Below, piece after piece: positions 1-10,700 of a stretch of 64,000 bases of DNA. The notes beneath the pieces were generated by a model. That model saw nothing but the letters and a program-made list of their open reading frames with translations, was not told where the DNA came from and made no database searches. The translations under genes and the position numbers were made by a program. Each line of letters begins with the position of its first letter. The first letter of the stretch is position 1. Source of the DNA: Antedon mediterranea (Eukaryota; Echinodermata; Crinoidea; Comatulida; Antedonidae); the NCBI RefSeq assembly GCF_964355755.1, contig NC_092680.1, forward strand, positions 17,771,001 to 17,835,000, given 5' to 3'.

Positions 1-1170
1 TTACAAACGCGTCAATCGAATAATTCGCACGTTATGTAATACAAAATTATAGAAACAACGCGTATTAGATCATGAATCAAACGTTCACAATTCAAAACTC
101 TTCTTTGGATTTGTTTGTGTGAACCGAGCCAGATTTGTTATTGATCGATTATTACACCATTCATTCAAAACGCGTTAAAGATCATGCGAACCTGTCTTTT
201 GTGACGCGTTTCTCGTTTTGTCTTGATATCGCCTGCGCGTTTGTGCGTGAATCACTAAAATAAATATTTATATATTGATAACTATTTTCATACCATCTAT
301 TTAAAATGAATAGTCTGTTCATAATAGATCGATTTATTTGATAAAAGCATATCTGCAGGACAATCGAGTTGTGTGATAAAAAGCCACTGAACAGATTATC
401 GTGTATAGTGAGTAGGCCCTAATTGTGCATTTAATCGAAAATTATGCATAAGCTATAATGATAATCATTACTATATATACATTTGTTGATATATATACTG
501 TACTGAAATACACTCGCCAATTTGGTTCGCCAATTGTAGAAGACAACAAGAAACTCAAAGCGCGAAAATAAAAGGTAGCGAAAATGTAAAATCGCGAAAA
601 TTTAGGGCCGCGAAAATGTTGGGCTTTACAGTAAATATATTTGTTGTATGACCTTTAAATAGGTGGCAACAAAAATCACAATATGCGGAGCGGTCCAAAA
701 GACAGAACAAAAAATATTTACGAGGTTTCTAATGCTATCCATTGTTGAATTATCATTGTAAATATACGGTATTTGAGACTATCGCATGGGCATAAAGAAA
801 GATGTTTACATTATAGGCCTAATATACGCCATTTTAGTTCAATAACACAGTGTACCCGCCTTAAAAATCGCAATAAATCGATCATTCTTTTTATCAACAT
901 TCTGTATCGTCTGGCTATTGACGGTTTACAATCGCCAAATAGAAATGTACAGTACTGATTTTACTTTTAAGAGATAGTTTATTATGCAGTCGATTCTCGT
1001 ATGGCATGACACCGTATTATAAACTGCCAGACTTTGTTAATCCCATCCACAGCACATTTTACAATATCTAAATCAATTTAACTATGATCTTTAATAATCG
1101 GGAAGCTAAAACACTGACTATGGCTTACAGGCATATATTTGGGAAAGAAGAGGCAAAGGCCTACTGTAGA
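1..1170. other. no gene seen
   Basis: No exon-like open frame with splice signals was recognised on either strand; the only longer open frame (773-958) has no family features. Around 555-620 the word 'gcgaaaat' recurs several times, a short degenerate repeat. This stretch may be intergenic or part of a long 5' intron of the gene at 4798. Confidence 0.5.
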
Positions 1171-1345
1171 CCTATACTATCTATTTCCGAAATATATCAT
1201 AGGAATATTTGGTAAAACAGAATCTCATTTATATCACATGTGGTGCCTGTATCAAGTAAGGTTGGGTTAAGGTAGGTTACTACTAGAACATGTGATGTTA
1301 CATTACCAAATAATCCTATAATACTTCGGAAATAGATACAGTACC
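1171..1345. repeat. MITE-like long inverted repeat
   Basis: The left arm ('ctatttccgaaatatatcat' onward, from about 1180) is matched by the reverse complement of the right arm ending near 1345 ('ctatttccgaagtattatag'). The arms are about 60 bp of near-palindromic sequence around a short centre near 1240-1285. It has no coding capacity. The shape is that of a non-autonomous DNA transposon; no superfamily is assigned because no clear target duplication was found. Confidence 0.6.
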
Positions 1346-2085
1346 GAGAGAATCAGCTACTTTTTCTATAGAACCCAACTAAGAACCCCATCTTCACAAC
1401 CTAAAATAGCGTAGACTGTACTCGTATTTTGGTGGCTATGCTTGACAAATCTAATAACTTTATTATGTTGTTTATCAAGTCATGTCACCGTATACTTTAA
1501 AAGATGGCATCAGATATCAACATGACGTGCGATATTCAGATACTCCACTAAGTGATTAAATTATTATCGGTTAACGAGGATTGAAATAAATCCATAAAGA
1601 GACTTAAGCAGTTAGAATTAGCGGAAAATTGATGACGAAGATTATGCTGTCTGCTCGGCTTCGATCTGTGAATCTTAATTGCTTCTATCGTATGGCTAAC
1701 TCTTCTGTTATATTATTAGTGTAGTTTTTATTTTAATTAATTAAATAGTCTCTATAATTAACGATAGCTTAAAAAGTAAATGCTAGGCCTATAAATAATT
1801 GTGTAAAACGGTTTTGAGGTAAATCTCTCAACTGAGAATACGGGCGAAGGCGAAGAGGTTGCGACTAAGATTTATGTTAAGCTTTTTTATTTTTACCGGT
1901 TTACTGTATAGTCACAGACAATTCGTACACTGGAATGTCTGCCTCAATTTGCCTTTTTATTAAAACTTTTACTTTCTTCTGTACAAATGCGCAGGCGCAA
2001 TGCAATTGAGTTGACCAATCACAAGCGACAGTTCGAATGGTCCATTACGTCGTTGTGATAACTTGCTTTACATTAATTAATAGTG
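1346..2085. other. no gene seen
   Basis: AT-rich sequence without recognisable exons. The stretch 1990-2040 ('gaccaatcacaagcga') resembles the interior of the MITE family found at 44914 and 47676, so part of it may be decayed transposon. Confidence 0.45.
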
Positions 2086-2260
2086 GTAAAGTGTGGTTCC
2101 CACGATTGGAAGGGCATTTTCTTACGTTGCGTAGATTGCGTTACGTTGCGTCGCTAGTGAGAACCAAGCTTTAACAAGTTGGTTCTCCCGCTAGGATGGA
2201 GGATGTAAGCGCAACGTAAGTGATTTGACCAATCACAGGGGATAAATAAATTATTCTGTC
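2086..2260. repeat. MITE family A relic ('aaagcttggttcccac' termini)
   Basis: 2086-2173 begins 'taaagtgtggttcccac' and ends 'gtgagaaccaagcttta', an inverted-terminus element of about 88 bp. A second partial copy follows to about 2260 with the family-typical interior 'tgatttgaccaatcac'. Related copies lie in the BLM introns at 44914-45100 and 47676-47810. It is non-coding. Confidence 0.6.
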
Positions 2261-2785
2261 GCGTACTGTTTTAAATGCTTCATAATTTATTTGAGAATTA
2301 CTATTAAATTACCAATAGGGACAGTGTCGAGTAATCTAATACCGTTAATTCGTTGATCGGTGATTTCCTGAGGGGGAAAACGTAAATAAATATTACATGT
2401 CAACTTTCCGATCGAACCATGTTTACGAAGTAAGGTTTTCATCGGGAGCACTCTAAACTTGATATCCACAGAAACTGAAGCTAATCGTTCTACTGTAGTC
2501 CCACTGATTGCTGTTCGCTTTGTTTATGGTGTTGAGGATGAAAGTTATTGATGATAACCTACCTAGGTTTATTTGCTTTGAAGTAGTTATTAATGTATTA
2601 CTATAGGCCTACAAATAACTTAAGTTATATTCCTTACACTTCCTTGACACTTGTTGTTGTCTTTCGAAGTCGTCTAGGCGACTACCAATGAGGTACTAGG
2701 TCTTTCTCGGTCATACATGCTACCTTAATCAATTTATGTTAGTATTGCAATAATATATTAATATTGTAAATGTAGGCCTAAATAT
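2261..2785. other. no gene seen
   Basis: No coding exon recognised. A 60-codon minus-strand open frame at 2287-2469 has no recognisable motif and is probably chance. Confidence 0.45.
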
Positions 2786-3375
2786 AATCTCCACGATCAG
2801 TCCACTTAAAGATCATCTCTTTGATGATCGGTCCATGTAAAGATCATCTCCACGATCAGTACGTAAGTAACACATCCAGATGGTCGGTTCATGTAAAGAT
2901 TATCTCCACGATCAGTACATGTAAGTAACACATCCAGATGGTCGGTTCATGTAAAGATTATCTCAAGATGATCAGTCCATGAAATCATCTCCAGATTATC
3001 AGTACATGTAAAGATCATCTTCAGATGATGGTCAATAAAAAGATCGTCTCCATGATCGGTCCATTTAAAGATCATCTCCACGATTAGTACATGTAAAGAA
3101 CATATCCAGATGATCGGTTCGTGTAACTATGTAATAAAGATCATCTCCGGACAGATGATCAGTCCATGTAATCATCTCCAGATGATCAGTCCATGTAATC
3201 ATCACCAGATGATCAGCAGTCCATGTAATCATCACCAGATGATCAGTCCATTTAAAGATCATCTCCAGATGATGGTCAATAAAAAGATCGTCTCCATGAT
3301 TGGTCCATATACTAATAATAGATGATTGGTCCATGTAAAGCTCTTCAGATCTTGTGAAAGATGTTTGTCCATGCA
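2786..3375. repeat. imperfect minisatellite (GATCAT/CCATGTAA units)
   Basis: About 590 bp of tandem, degenerate units of roughly 26-30 bp built on 'gatcatctccagatgatcag' followed by 'tccatgtaa'. Longer higher-order blocks also repeat, for example 'acacatccagatggtcggtt' at about 2870 and 2930, and 'gatggtcaataaaaagatcg' at about 3028 and 3272. Open frames on both strands here are translations of the repeat and are not genes. Confidence 0.85.
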
Positions 3376-4797
3376 ACGTACTGTAAACAATGTTAACGTT
3401 TTATAACAGTATATGGGGAGTTATGTTCTCCTTTGCTATGATATAATATATACTCGAATAATTACTAATTTGATAAAACGTAAACATAAACTCAAGTACT
3501 GAACTTATGGATGCCTACTGACGTCATGCTCGTAATTTATGATTAACTCTGTCAAACGATAATACATAAAAATTATTTCTTAATTTTTAATATTCTAAAT
3601 TTTAGTTATGTATCGACAGTTTTCTATATCAATACCGCTTAATGCAATGTCAAACTTGGATATTCATAAAGCGGTGACGTCAGTAAGAACAGATAGGTAA
3701 TTTGTTACATAAACGAAACGACAACAGAACTATAGTATTTAATGTGTAAATGTGCGCCATCTGTAACTGATCTTAAAAAAAGCATGTCATGTGCGTAAAG
3801 CGTATGCTTTTAAACCGCGTGAGGTTGTACACACATTCAGTTCCTGAGGAAGAGTATTAATAACAATCTGAAAATAAGGATTTTTCATTTCCGCCATACT
3901 CCTTGCAAATTGGATGTATTTACTTAACATAGAATGTTGTCAAAAGATTATTGGGTTAATGGTGATATAATACTAATTTTAACAAATTGTGCAAACAGTG
4001 CGTGACGTTACTGTAGCATATTACTAATTATACGGTCCATCGTTTAAAGTCTAGCCTTAATTGATGTTTGAACTGTGTAAACTATACGCCATTTATTAAC
4101 CTTTATTCTACAATATAAACTAAGCAAGCATAGCGGCACTCAACATTCCAGCGGAAATTATATACTTAATTTGACTTTTGACGCGAAAATAATGAAACAG
4201 TATTTAACTAGATTGTGTCTATAGATCCGGATGTTTAGCGATCCGTGTAGCATGTCACACCTGGTCTGTCGGCTCTATATTGTATTCATTTTATCCAGTG
4301 GATTTAGAAATCACGCTAACAAGCAAGTTGCTGAGTTCAGTTTGTTTGTACCGTACTGTATAAAGGAAACAAGTAGAGAATTTTAACAAATTTGAAAGAA
4401 AGACTGAATAGCTGTGGGTATTTTGTAAGCCTAAACAATCACGTCAGGTACGGTACCGTACTAAACTAAACGATATGCTACCGTATGCAAATTGTTCAGG
4501 TGTGGTGACGTACAGAGCAATGGATTGCATGGGTCTGTTTCTGACAAATCGTTTTGTAGGCTATACTAAACGCAAATTTACGTACATGCGCGTACAAGCA
4601 ATGTATCCGAATTTGTGACGCAAACGTAAATAGTGTGTCCTATCTAATCGTTTTGTCACTGACGTGTAAAGTGAGGATTGATGTAAATTTGAAATTGATC
4701 TAGAGAACAAATTCTCATTTACATTTTGCGTATGTTAGTTCCCATGTGAATCAATTATAATAAATATTAATCATGCGTCTGACATTTTCTTTTGCAG
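3376..4797. other. upstream region or 5' intron of the INSYN1/Largen-like gene; no exon seen
   Basis: No coding exon recognised. It ends at a good splice acceptor ('ttttcttttgcag', AG at 4796-4797), so at least its right end is intron of the gene that follows. The promoter and first exon or exons lie somewhere upstream and were not located. Confidence 0.45.
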
Positions 4798-6657
4798 ATT
4801 GTTGTACAAATAATGCGACACACCACACCAATGCTGCAGGTTAAACGTGTACGGCTATGAAGGACGGCGCTGCTGCTGATCTGATGTTTAATACCATCAA
4901 CCGAAAAGGGTGTGTTTAGAGATTAATATATCCATGTGCATGTTGTGAAGGCCAGGTGTGGTGCATGTTGTGAAGGCCAGGTGTGATGCATATTGGTGTT
5001 GTTCAAGCTAGGTAACGTTGAAATGGAAGCCGGGCAGGTGGTTGCCCCAACGGCAGATATCAAGCAATCTGTGTCTGAAGACAATGTTGCAGCTAAAAGC
5101 AGACAACGTGATAAATCGGTTAAAGGAAAGAAATCAAGCAGAGAAAGAAAAGCTACATCTTCGTCAAAAGACTTGACGACGCACAGGGATGCGCTGCAAA
5201 ATGTGACGTCAGCACATCCTGAAACTCTAAACCAAAGCTCAGATACATTGCCAACGGGGCGACGAAGAGTACGCTCTGTCGATAGCGCAATATTTGCAAA
5301 GAAAAGGAAAAAGAGGATGGTAAAAAAACAAGTGGTTGGTGTTATAGAGGATTTAGAAAATGTTATCTATGAAATAAATTCTGTGACATCTGAACTTAGA
5401 GGCGTGTTGAACCAAATTGATCGAGTGACGTCACATCTTGAATTATCCGTCGATGGATTAGACATATCTGAGGATAATATATTTATTAAATCGTCCAGAG
5501 AAAAGCAGAAGAGTGTGCAAGCGGCAAAACAGAGGTCAGCTTCTTGTGCTTCTCTGGCGACGCTGAGTCGTTACCGTCAAGAGATAAACGCGTCAACACA
5601 AACGCATGAAAGACACGAATCATTGACGCGTCATCAAAGTGAAACCTCTCCTCCAAAAGATAAGACCATTTCAGCAACAAAAGAATTTAAATACAAACAT
5701 ATTAAAGAGAACAAACGACCAACGACATCAAATAAATCGCCATCTATAGACATTCCATTTGATCCAAAATGTCTACAATATAGCTCACAGTTATCTCTAG
5801 CAAGTAGTTCAGGTAGATTCCCGTCCAACTGTGGTAGCTTAGCCGCTAGCGTGTCTTCCATGACTGGTGTATTATCATCAAGTCTCAACAGTCTCAATAC
5901 AGGCTACAATACATCACTAGAAGAGATCGATTTTGGGATAAGTTGGCGGAAGAGAACATCACCCGGACCGTGCGTCACTGCTGACTCTTCATATCGGACT
6001 TTAAGCGAAACTAATTCTCTTTACTTTGAAGATGTTCTACTTCAGCAAAACAATAACTCACTTAATTCATCTACGTATAATTATAACACGAATAACGTTT
6101 GTACTTGTGATAAGGAATTTAATATACTTGGTTTGGAAAAGAGTATAGAATCGCCATCGATGTATAGACAGATTTTTTCGACCACAAACTCCAGACGTAA
6201 TCGCTCTACGACAGCATCCATATCTTCTCAAATCTCATGTTTTTCCAGTGAAGATCTTCTAAAGGATTTTAGTGCTGATTACGACAGAGAAATAAACACA
6301 TGGACTACTTTTGCATTGGTACATATTGATGCAGACGAACTGGGGGACTAAACGACAAAAACTACGATTAAAAGTAATATGCCTACTGTACAAGGATTCA
6401 TATTGACGTGGTATTAGATAGTGTAAACAATTGTTAGGCCTACTAAGAACACATCTATCGGGTAGTGGGGTGTGGACGAAACAAATATCTGACGGTGCAA
6501 GTGGTGATTTTGGGTGCGTTATGGGGGTTATTTTAGGGGTAAATTAACGTTCAATAATAATATAAATACATGTTAATTTAGTATGCTACATTGTTAACGT
6601 CATATCGTAGCATGTGTGTAAATCAATTGAAGGCTGAAGATATTACGTAACAATAAA
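4798..6657 (+). CDS. INSYN1/Largen (PRR16)-like coiled-coil protein; coding exon 5023-6351
   Basis: The exon starts after the acceptor at 4797. 4798-5022 is 5' UTR, containing a tandem duplication of about 27 bp near 4935-4985. The open frame could be read from a TTG at 4993, but the first ATG is at 5023 and gives 442 aa. Residues 92-103 are strongly basic. Residues 101-142 form a leucine-rich coiled coil with the pattern VIEDLE..I..I..VTSELR..LNQIDR.TS.L. In my recollection of the family this matches the conserved N-terminal helix of INSYN1 and Largen/PRR16 (V-EDLE-VL--L--V-KEL--VV-QID-LTS). A later STQT motif at 191-194 recalls the STQT near the C-terminus of INSYN1. The rest is Ser/Thr/Asn-rich and probably disordered. 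INSYN1 is a gephyrin-associated inhibitory-synapse scaffold and Largen promotes cell growth; the role here is unknown. A polyA signal AATAAA lies at 6652-6657. The family call rests on the helix and is moderate. Confidence 0.6.
6652..6657 (+). terminator. polyA signal AATAAA
   Basis: Canonical AATAAA about 300 bp after the stop codon at 6351 and about 140 bp before the BEL/Pao insertion, so the retroelement sits just past the 3' end of this gene in the antisense direction. Confidence 0.6.
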
Positions 6658-6799
6658 GACTTTTATTCTTATGATTTATTGTTCTCTATGTTGTTTTTGA
6701 ATACTTAAATCTATTCAGGACTAAGTTCGCAAACCCGAAATGTGTAAGCCTAAGCCTATTTATTAAGGCCTACCTCGTCAGTCATTTGGAAAGAGTAAC

Positions 6800-7499
6800 T
6801 GTAGAGTTCGTAATTTCTTAAAACTATAGAGCGCCACCAACGGAATCAATCGCAAGTATGATACAAACAAACAGGACAAACTTGGTTGAGAGAAACAAAA
6901 TATAACTTTAATCCTGATTATCTTGCTCTTAACATGCATACAATATCGCTGTCACTTCGTATCTCGAGGGAGGGATTCACTAAATATGAGAAAACAATAA
7001 TTAAACATCAATCAATGAAAATTTGGGCAGCACCCGTGCTTTAGCAACATCAACAAATTAATAATTCTAAGTCCTTATCAATACAATATACATTAAGTAT
7101 AGCAATTTCCTTATAGTATTATTATTCAAACAACATACAATAATCAAATAGACCCGTCACAACTAGGCCCTAATCTCTGCACTAGCAAAACACAGTACTG
7201 TAAACAACAGTAACACGCCGTCGTAGGCTGTAAATTAGGGCTATTAGCTAGGCTTACAAAATTCAACTAATAACATTAACATTCAATAACAAGATAATAT
7301 AATTATAACTCCAAAGCTCACCGAAGTTTTGTGGCTCAATAGAAAACCTTTACGAATCTACAATTTCTAAATAATATCTTTAACAAACTTGACTAAAGGG
7401 CAAGGCACAACCACGCTGCATACATGAAGGCCGCCATGATACTTCTCCAAGACAACCAGCCTAGCGCCCTCACTAGCTCAGTTCAATGGGAACGCTATA
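6800..7499 (-). repeat. 3' LTR of the BEL/Pao element
   Basis: A 700-bp direct repeat of 13266-13965. The target duplication abuts its outer edge. On the minus strand it is preceded by the purine-rich 'aaggggccgg' (7500-7509), the likely polypurine tract for plus-strand DNA priming. Confidence 0.93.
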
Positions 7500-7718
7500 C
7501 CGGCCCCTTAATTTAATACATTACAATTACTTAGCTCTAATGATTAAAACAATGATTATACAGATATAAACAGTTTAAACCTTGTCTATAATAACATTGT
7601 TAAATTTCGATTATAAAGTCCTCTTTGATCTGCATAATAGTTGCTTATTATTCAATTTGACCATCCTTGGGGGTAGACTGCCCCTCCGGTCAGCCATATG
7701 GGTTTATTCTGCCCCTGA

Positions 7719-10700
7719 TTATTCAGTTGCCTTTACGAGTAGACACAATTTTGCAATAGGACGATTCAAGGTGGAAAATTGAGTTTTTACTGTGCATGAT
7801 CTAACAAGTCCATTGTTATCCCTTTCAGACTCCACTATCCGCCCAAGCAACCAACTGTTCCTAGGTAAACTGTTATCCACTACCAGCACAATATCTCCAA
7901 TTTCCAAGTTGCGTTTAGGATTAAACCACTTCTGACGCTCTTGCATCGTAGGCAGATATTCCTTCCTCCATCTCTGCCAAAAAAGATTACTCAAATATTG
8001 GACTTGACGCCAATAACGACGAGCATAAATATCACGTTTGTCAAATACACCAGGTGGTAATGGCAATTGTTCACGTTGTGTCAACAACATGGCTGGTGTC
8101 AATGGTCGAAAATCATTTGGATCGGTTGACAAGGTAGTTATTGGCCTATTGTTTACAATCATTTCCACTTCGCAAAATAATGTCTGGAGACCCTCATCAT
8201 CCATTTTCAGGTTCTGTTCTTTAAGTACTCCTTTCATAACCTGGCGCACAGTTCGTATCATGCGTTCCCAGACGCCACCAAAATGAGACGCTCCAGGAGG
8301 GTTGAATTCCCATTCAATGTCTCTTTGCTGCAAGTACATATGTATGACTTGAGTGTTCCATTCTGAAATCTCCTTCTTTAACTCTTTGTCGGCTCCCACA
8401 AAATTTGTACCATTATCCGATCTAAGTTTCTTGATTTGGCCTCTTCGGGCAATAAATCTTCTCAAAGTATTGATGAACGAGCTTGTAATTAATGAATATG
8501 CCATTTCTAGGTGAATGGCACGGGTAGATAAACATGTGAAAATAACACCATATCTCTTCACAAGACTACGACCTAATTTGATTTCAAATGGACCAAATAG
8601 ATCAATACCCGTATTGTGGAACGGTGGATGATCGCTCACAATTCTATCTGGTGGCAGTGATGCCATCTTCTGTTCACTAGCTCTAGCTCGGTGCTTCTGA
8701 CAAACTACACATCTGCTTATAACACTTCTGATCAAGGAACTTGCTCCAATGATCCAATACCTTTGCCAAAGTTGTGATAAAATAGCACTTCTACCAAGGT
8801 GTCCAACCTCTTTGTGTATTTCCACTATGATTAATCTTGCAATAAGAGAATTCTTGTGTACTACTACTGGATGCTTTATCTTGTCGGGAAGAGACGCCTT
8901 GTTCAGTCTTCCTCCCACTGTAATCATTCCATTTAACAACAACGGATCAAGTTTCTTAAGAGGGCTATTTCTCATCACCCGTCCAATAGATTCGTCATTA
9001 CCATTCTTAAGTACCTCTAACTCCTGTTTAAAATGAACTCTCTGTTCGTGTGCAAGAATCATACATTCCGCTGATCTCAGGTGTTGCAACCTAACATTGC
9101 CTAGTTGCTTACTGGTGACCCTTTTGCATAGTTTCTCAACAGCAACCAGTAACCATGCCACAATTCTTTTAATTTTTCCATAAGATGAATGCTTAGTAAT
9201 TAGATCATCTAAGAAACAACATGTACAAGCTGGAACTAATACATTTGATACCCCTTTGATTTCTGGGTCATCCTCGGCGATAAGAGGTAAGGACTTGGCT
9301 TGTAAGTCTATCCACTGCTCACATTTATCTCTGAGGAATTCTGGTCCGTTACGCCATCTAGTGTTACTTAGAAATTCCTCAATCCGTTGACCTCTCGATG
9401 CTTCATCAGCCGGGTTATTACAAGTTCTAACATACCTCCATTCTGATGCCTTAGATATGTTCAAAATGATAGAAACTCGATTTGCTACAAAGGCTTTGAA
9501 TCTTCGAGAGGTGTTATGTATATATTTCAAAACGGTTTGGCTATCTGTCCAATAGAAAACGTTATCTATACCACTTAACTCTGAAATAATTGTGTTTGCT
9601 AACCGTGAAGCCATAACTGCTGCTGTTAATTCTAATCTTGGAATTGAAGTGTATTTCAAGGGTGCAACTCTGCTTCTACCCATGACCAGGGACATTTGTA
9701 CATGACCATCACTTGACTCCTGTCTGATATAAGCTGCCATACCATACCCATAGTTGCTTGCATCAGCAAACACATGCAATTGGCGACTAATGACATCTGT
9801 TGGTAATTCAGATTTGTAGCACCTCGGTACACTCCACTCATCCAGTCTCGCCAGGTCTTGCAACCACCGTTTCCATCGTTGCAATGACACATCGTCAATG
9901 GGCTCGTCCCATTCAAGACCCTTCCGACAGATATCTTGTAGTAGAATCTTTGCCGGTAAAACAAAAGGAGCCACTAACCCAAGTGGGTCAAATACAGAGC
10001 TAACAATTGACAGCACCCCTCGTCTGGTATGACTTTTATCTGCTGGTAATATAGTAAATCTAAGAGTGTCAAGTTCTGGAGACCATTGTATACCAAGTGC
10101 TCTTCCCGATGGCAGTTTATCTTTCCGTAGGTCTAAACTTTTAACCTCCGGTGCGTGATCTTCCTTGGGAATTACATTCAAGACTCTCTTGTCATTGCTC
10201 ATCCACTTAGTTAAGCGGAATCCACCTTCTTCACAAAGTAATGTTAGGTCTTTGACTAATGTCAGGGCCTTCTTATGATCTTTCACCGACACTAAACAAT
10301 CATCAACATAAAAATTGTTTTTCATGGTCTCCGCTGCGTCTGGGCAATACTTTGATCCCTTGTCTGCTGCAGTGTTAAGTAATGCTTTATTTGCACAAGC
10401 TGGTGAAGATGTTGCTCCAAACAAATGTCTTGTCATGCGGTAAGTTTTAACATCCTCTTCTTCGCTGGGTCGCCAGTAAAATCTTAAAGAATCTCGATCC
10501 TCCTCTGGAACCACTACCTGTAAAAACATGCCTTCAATGTCTGCCATTACTGCTACATGGTCTTCCCGGAACCTCATTAACACACCAATTAGACTATTGG
10601 TTAGGTCCGGCCCCTGTAGAAGGACATCGTTCAGAGATACACCGTTACATTTTGCCGCACAGTCGAAGACCACTCTGATCTTTCCTGGCTTTCGTTCGTT

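Noticed and set aside
3065-3376. Open frames of 103 and 71 codons on opposite strands
   Set aside because: Both are translations of the GATC-rich minisatellite, with repetitive peptides and no gene signals.
4993-5022. Upstream TTG start for the INSYN1/Largen-like ORF
   Set aside because: The first ATG at 5023 is the reasonable eukaryotic start; the ten extra codons look like 5' UTR.
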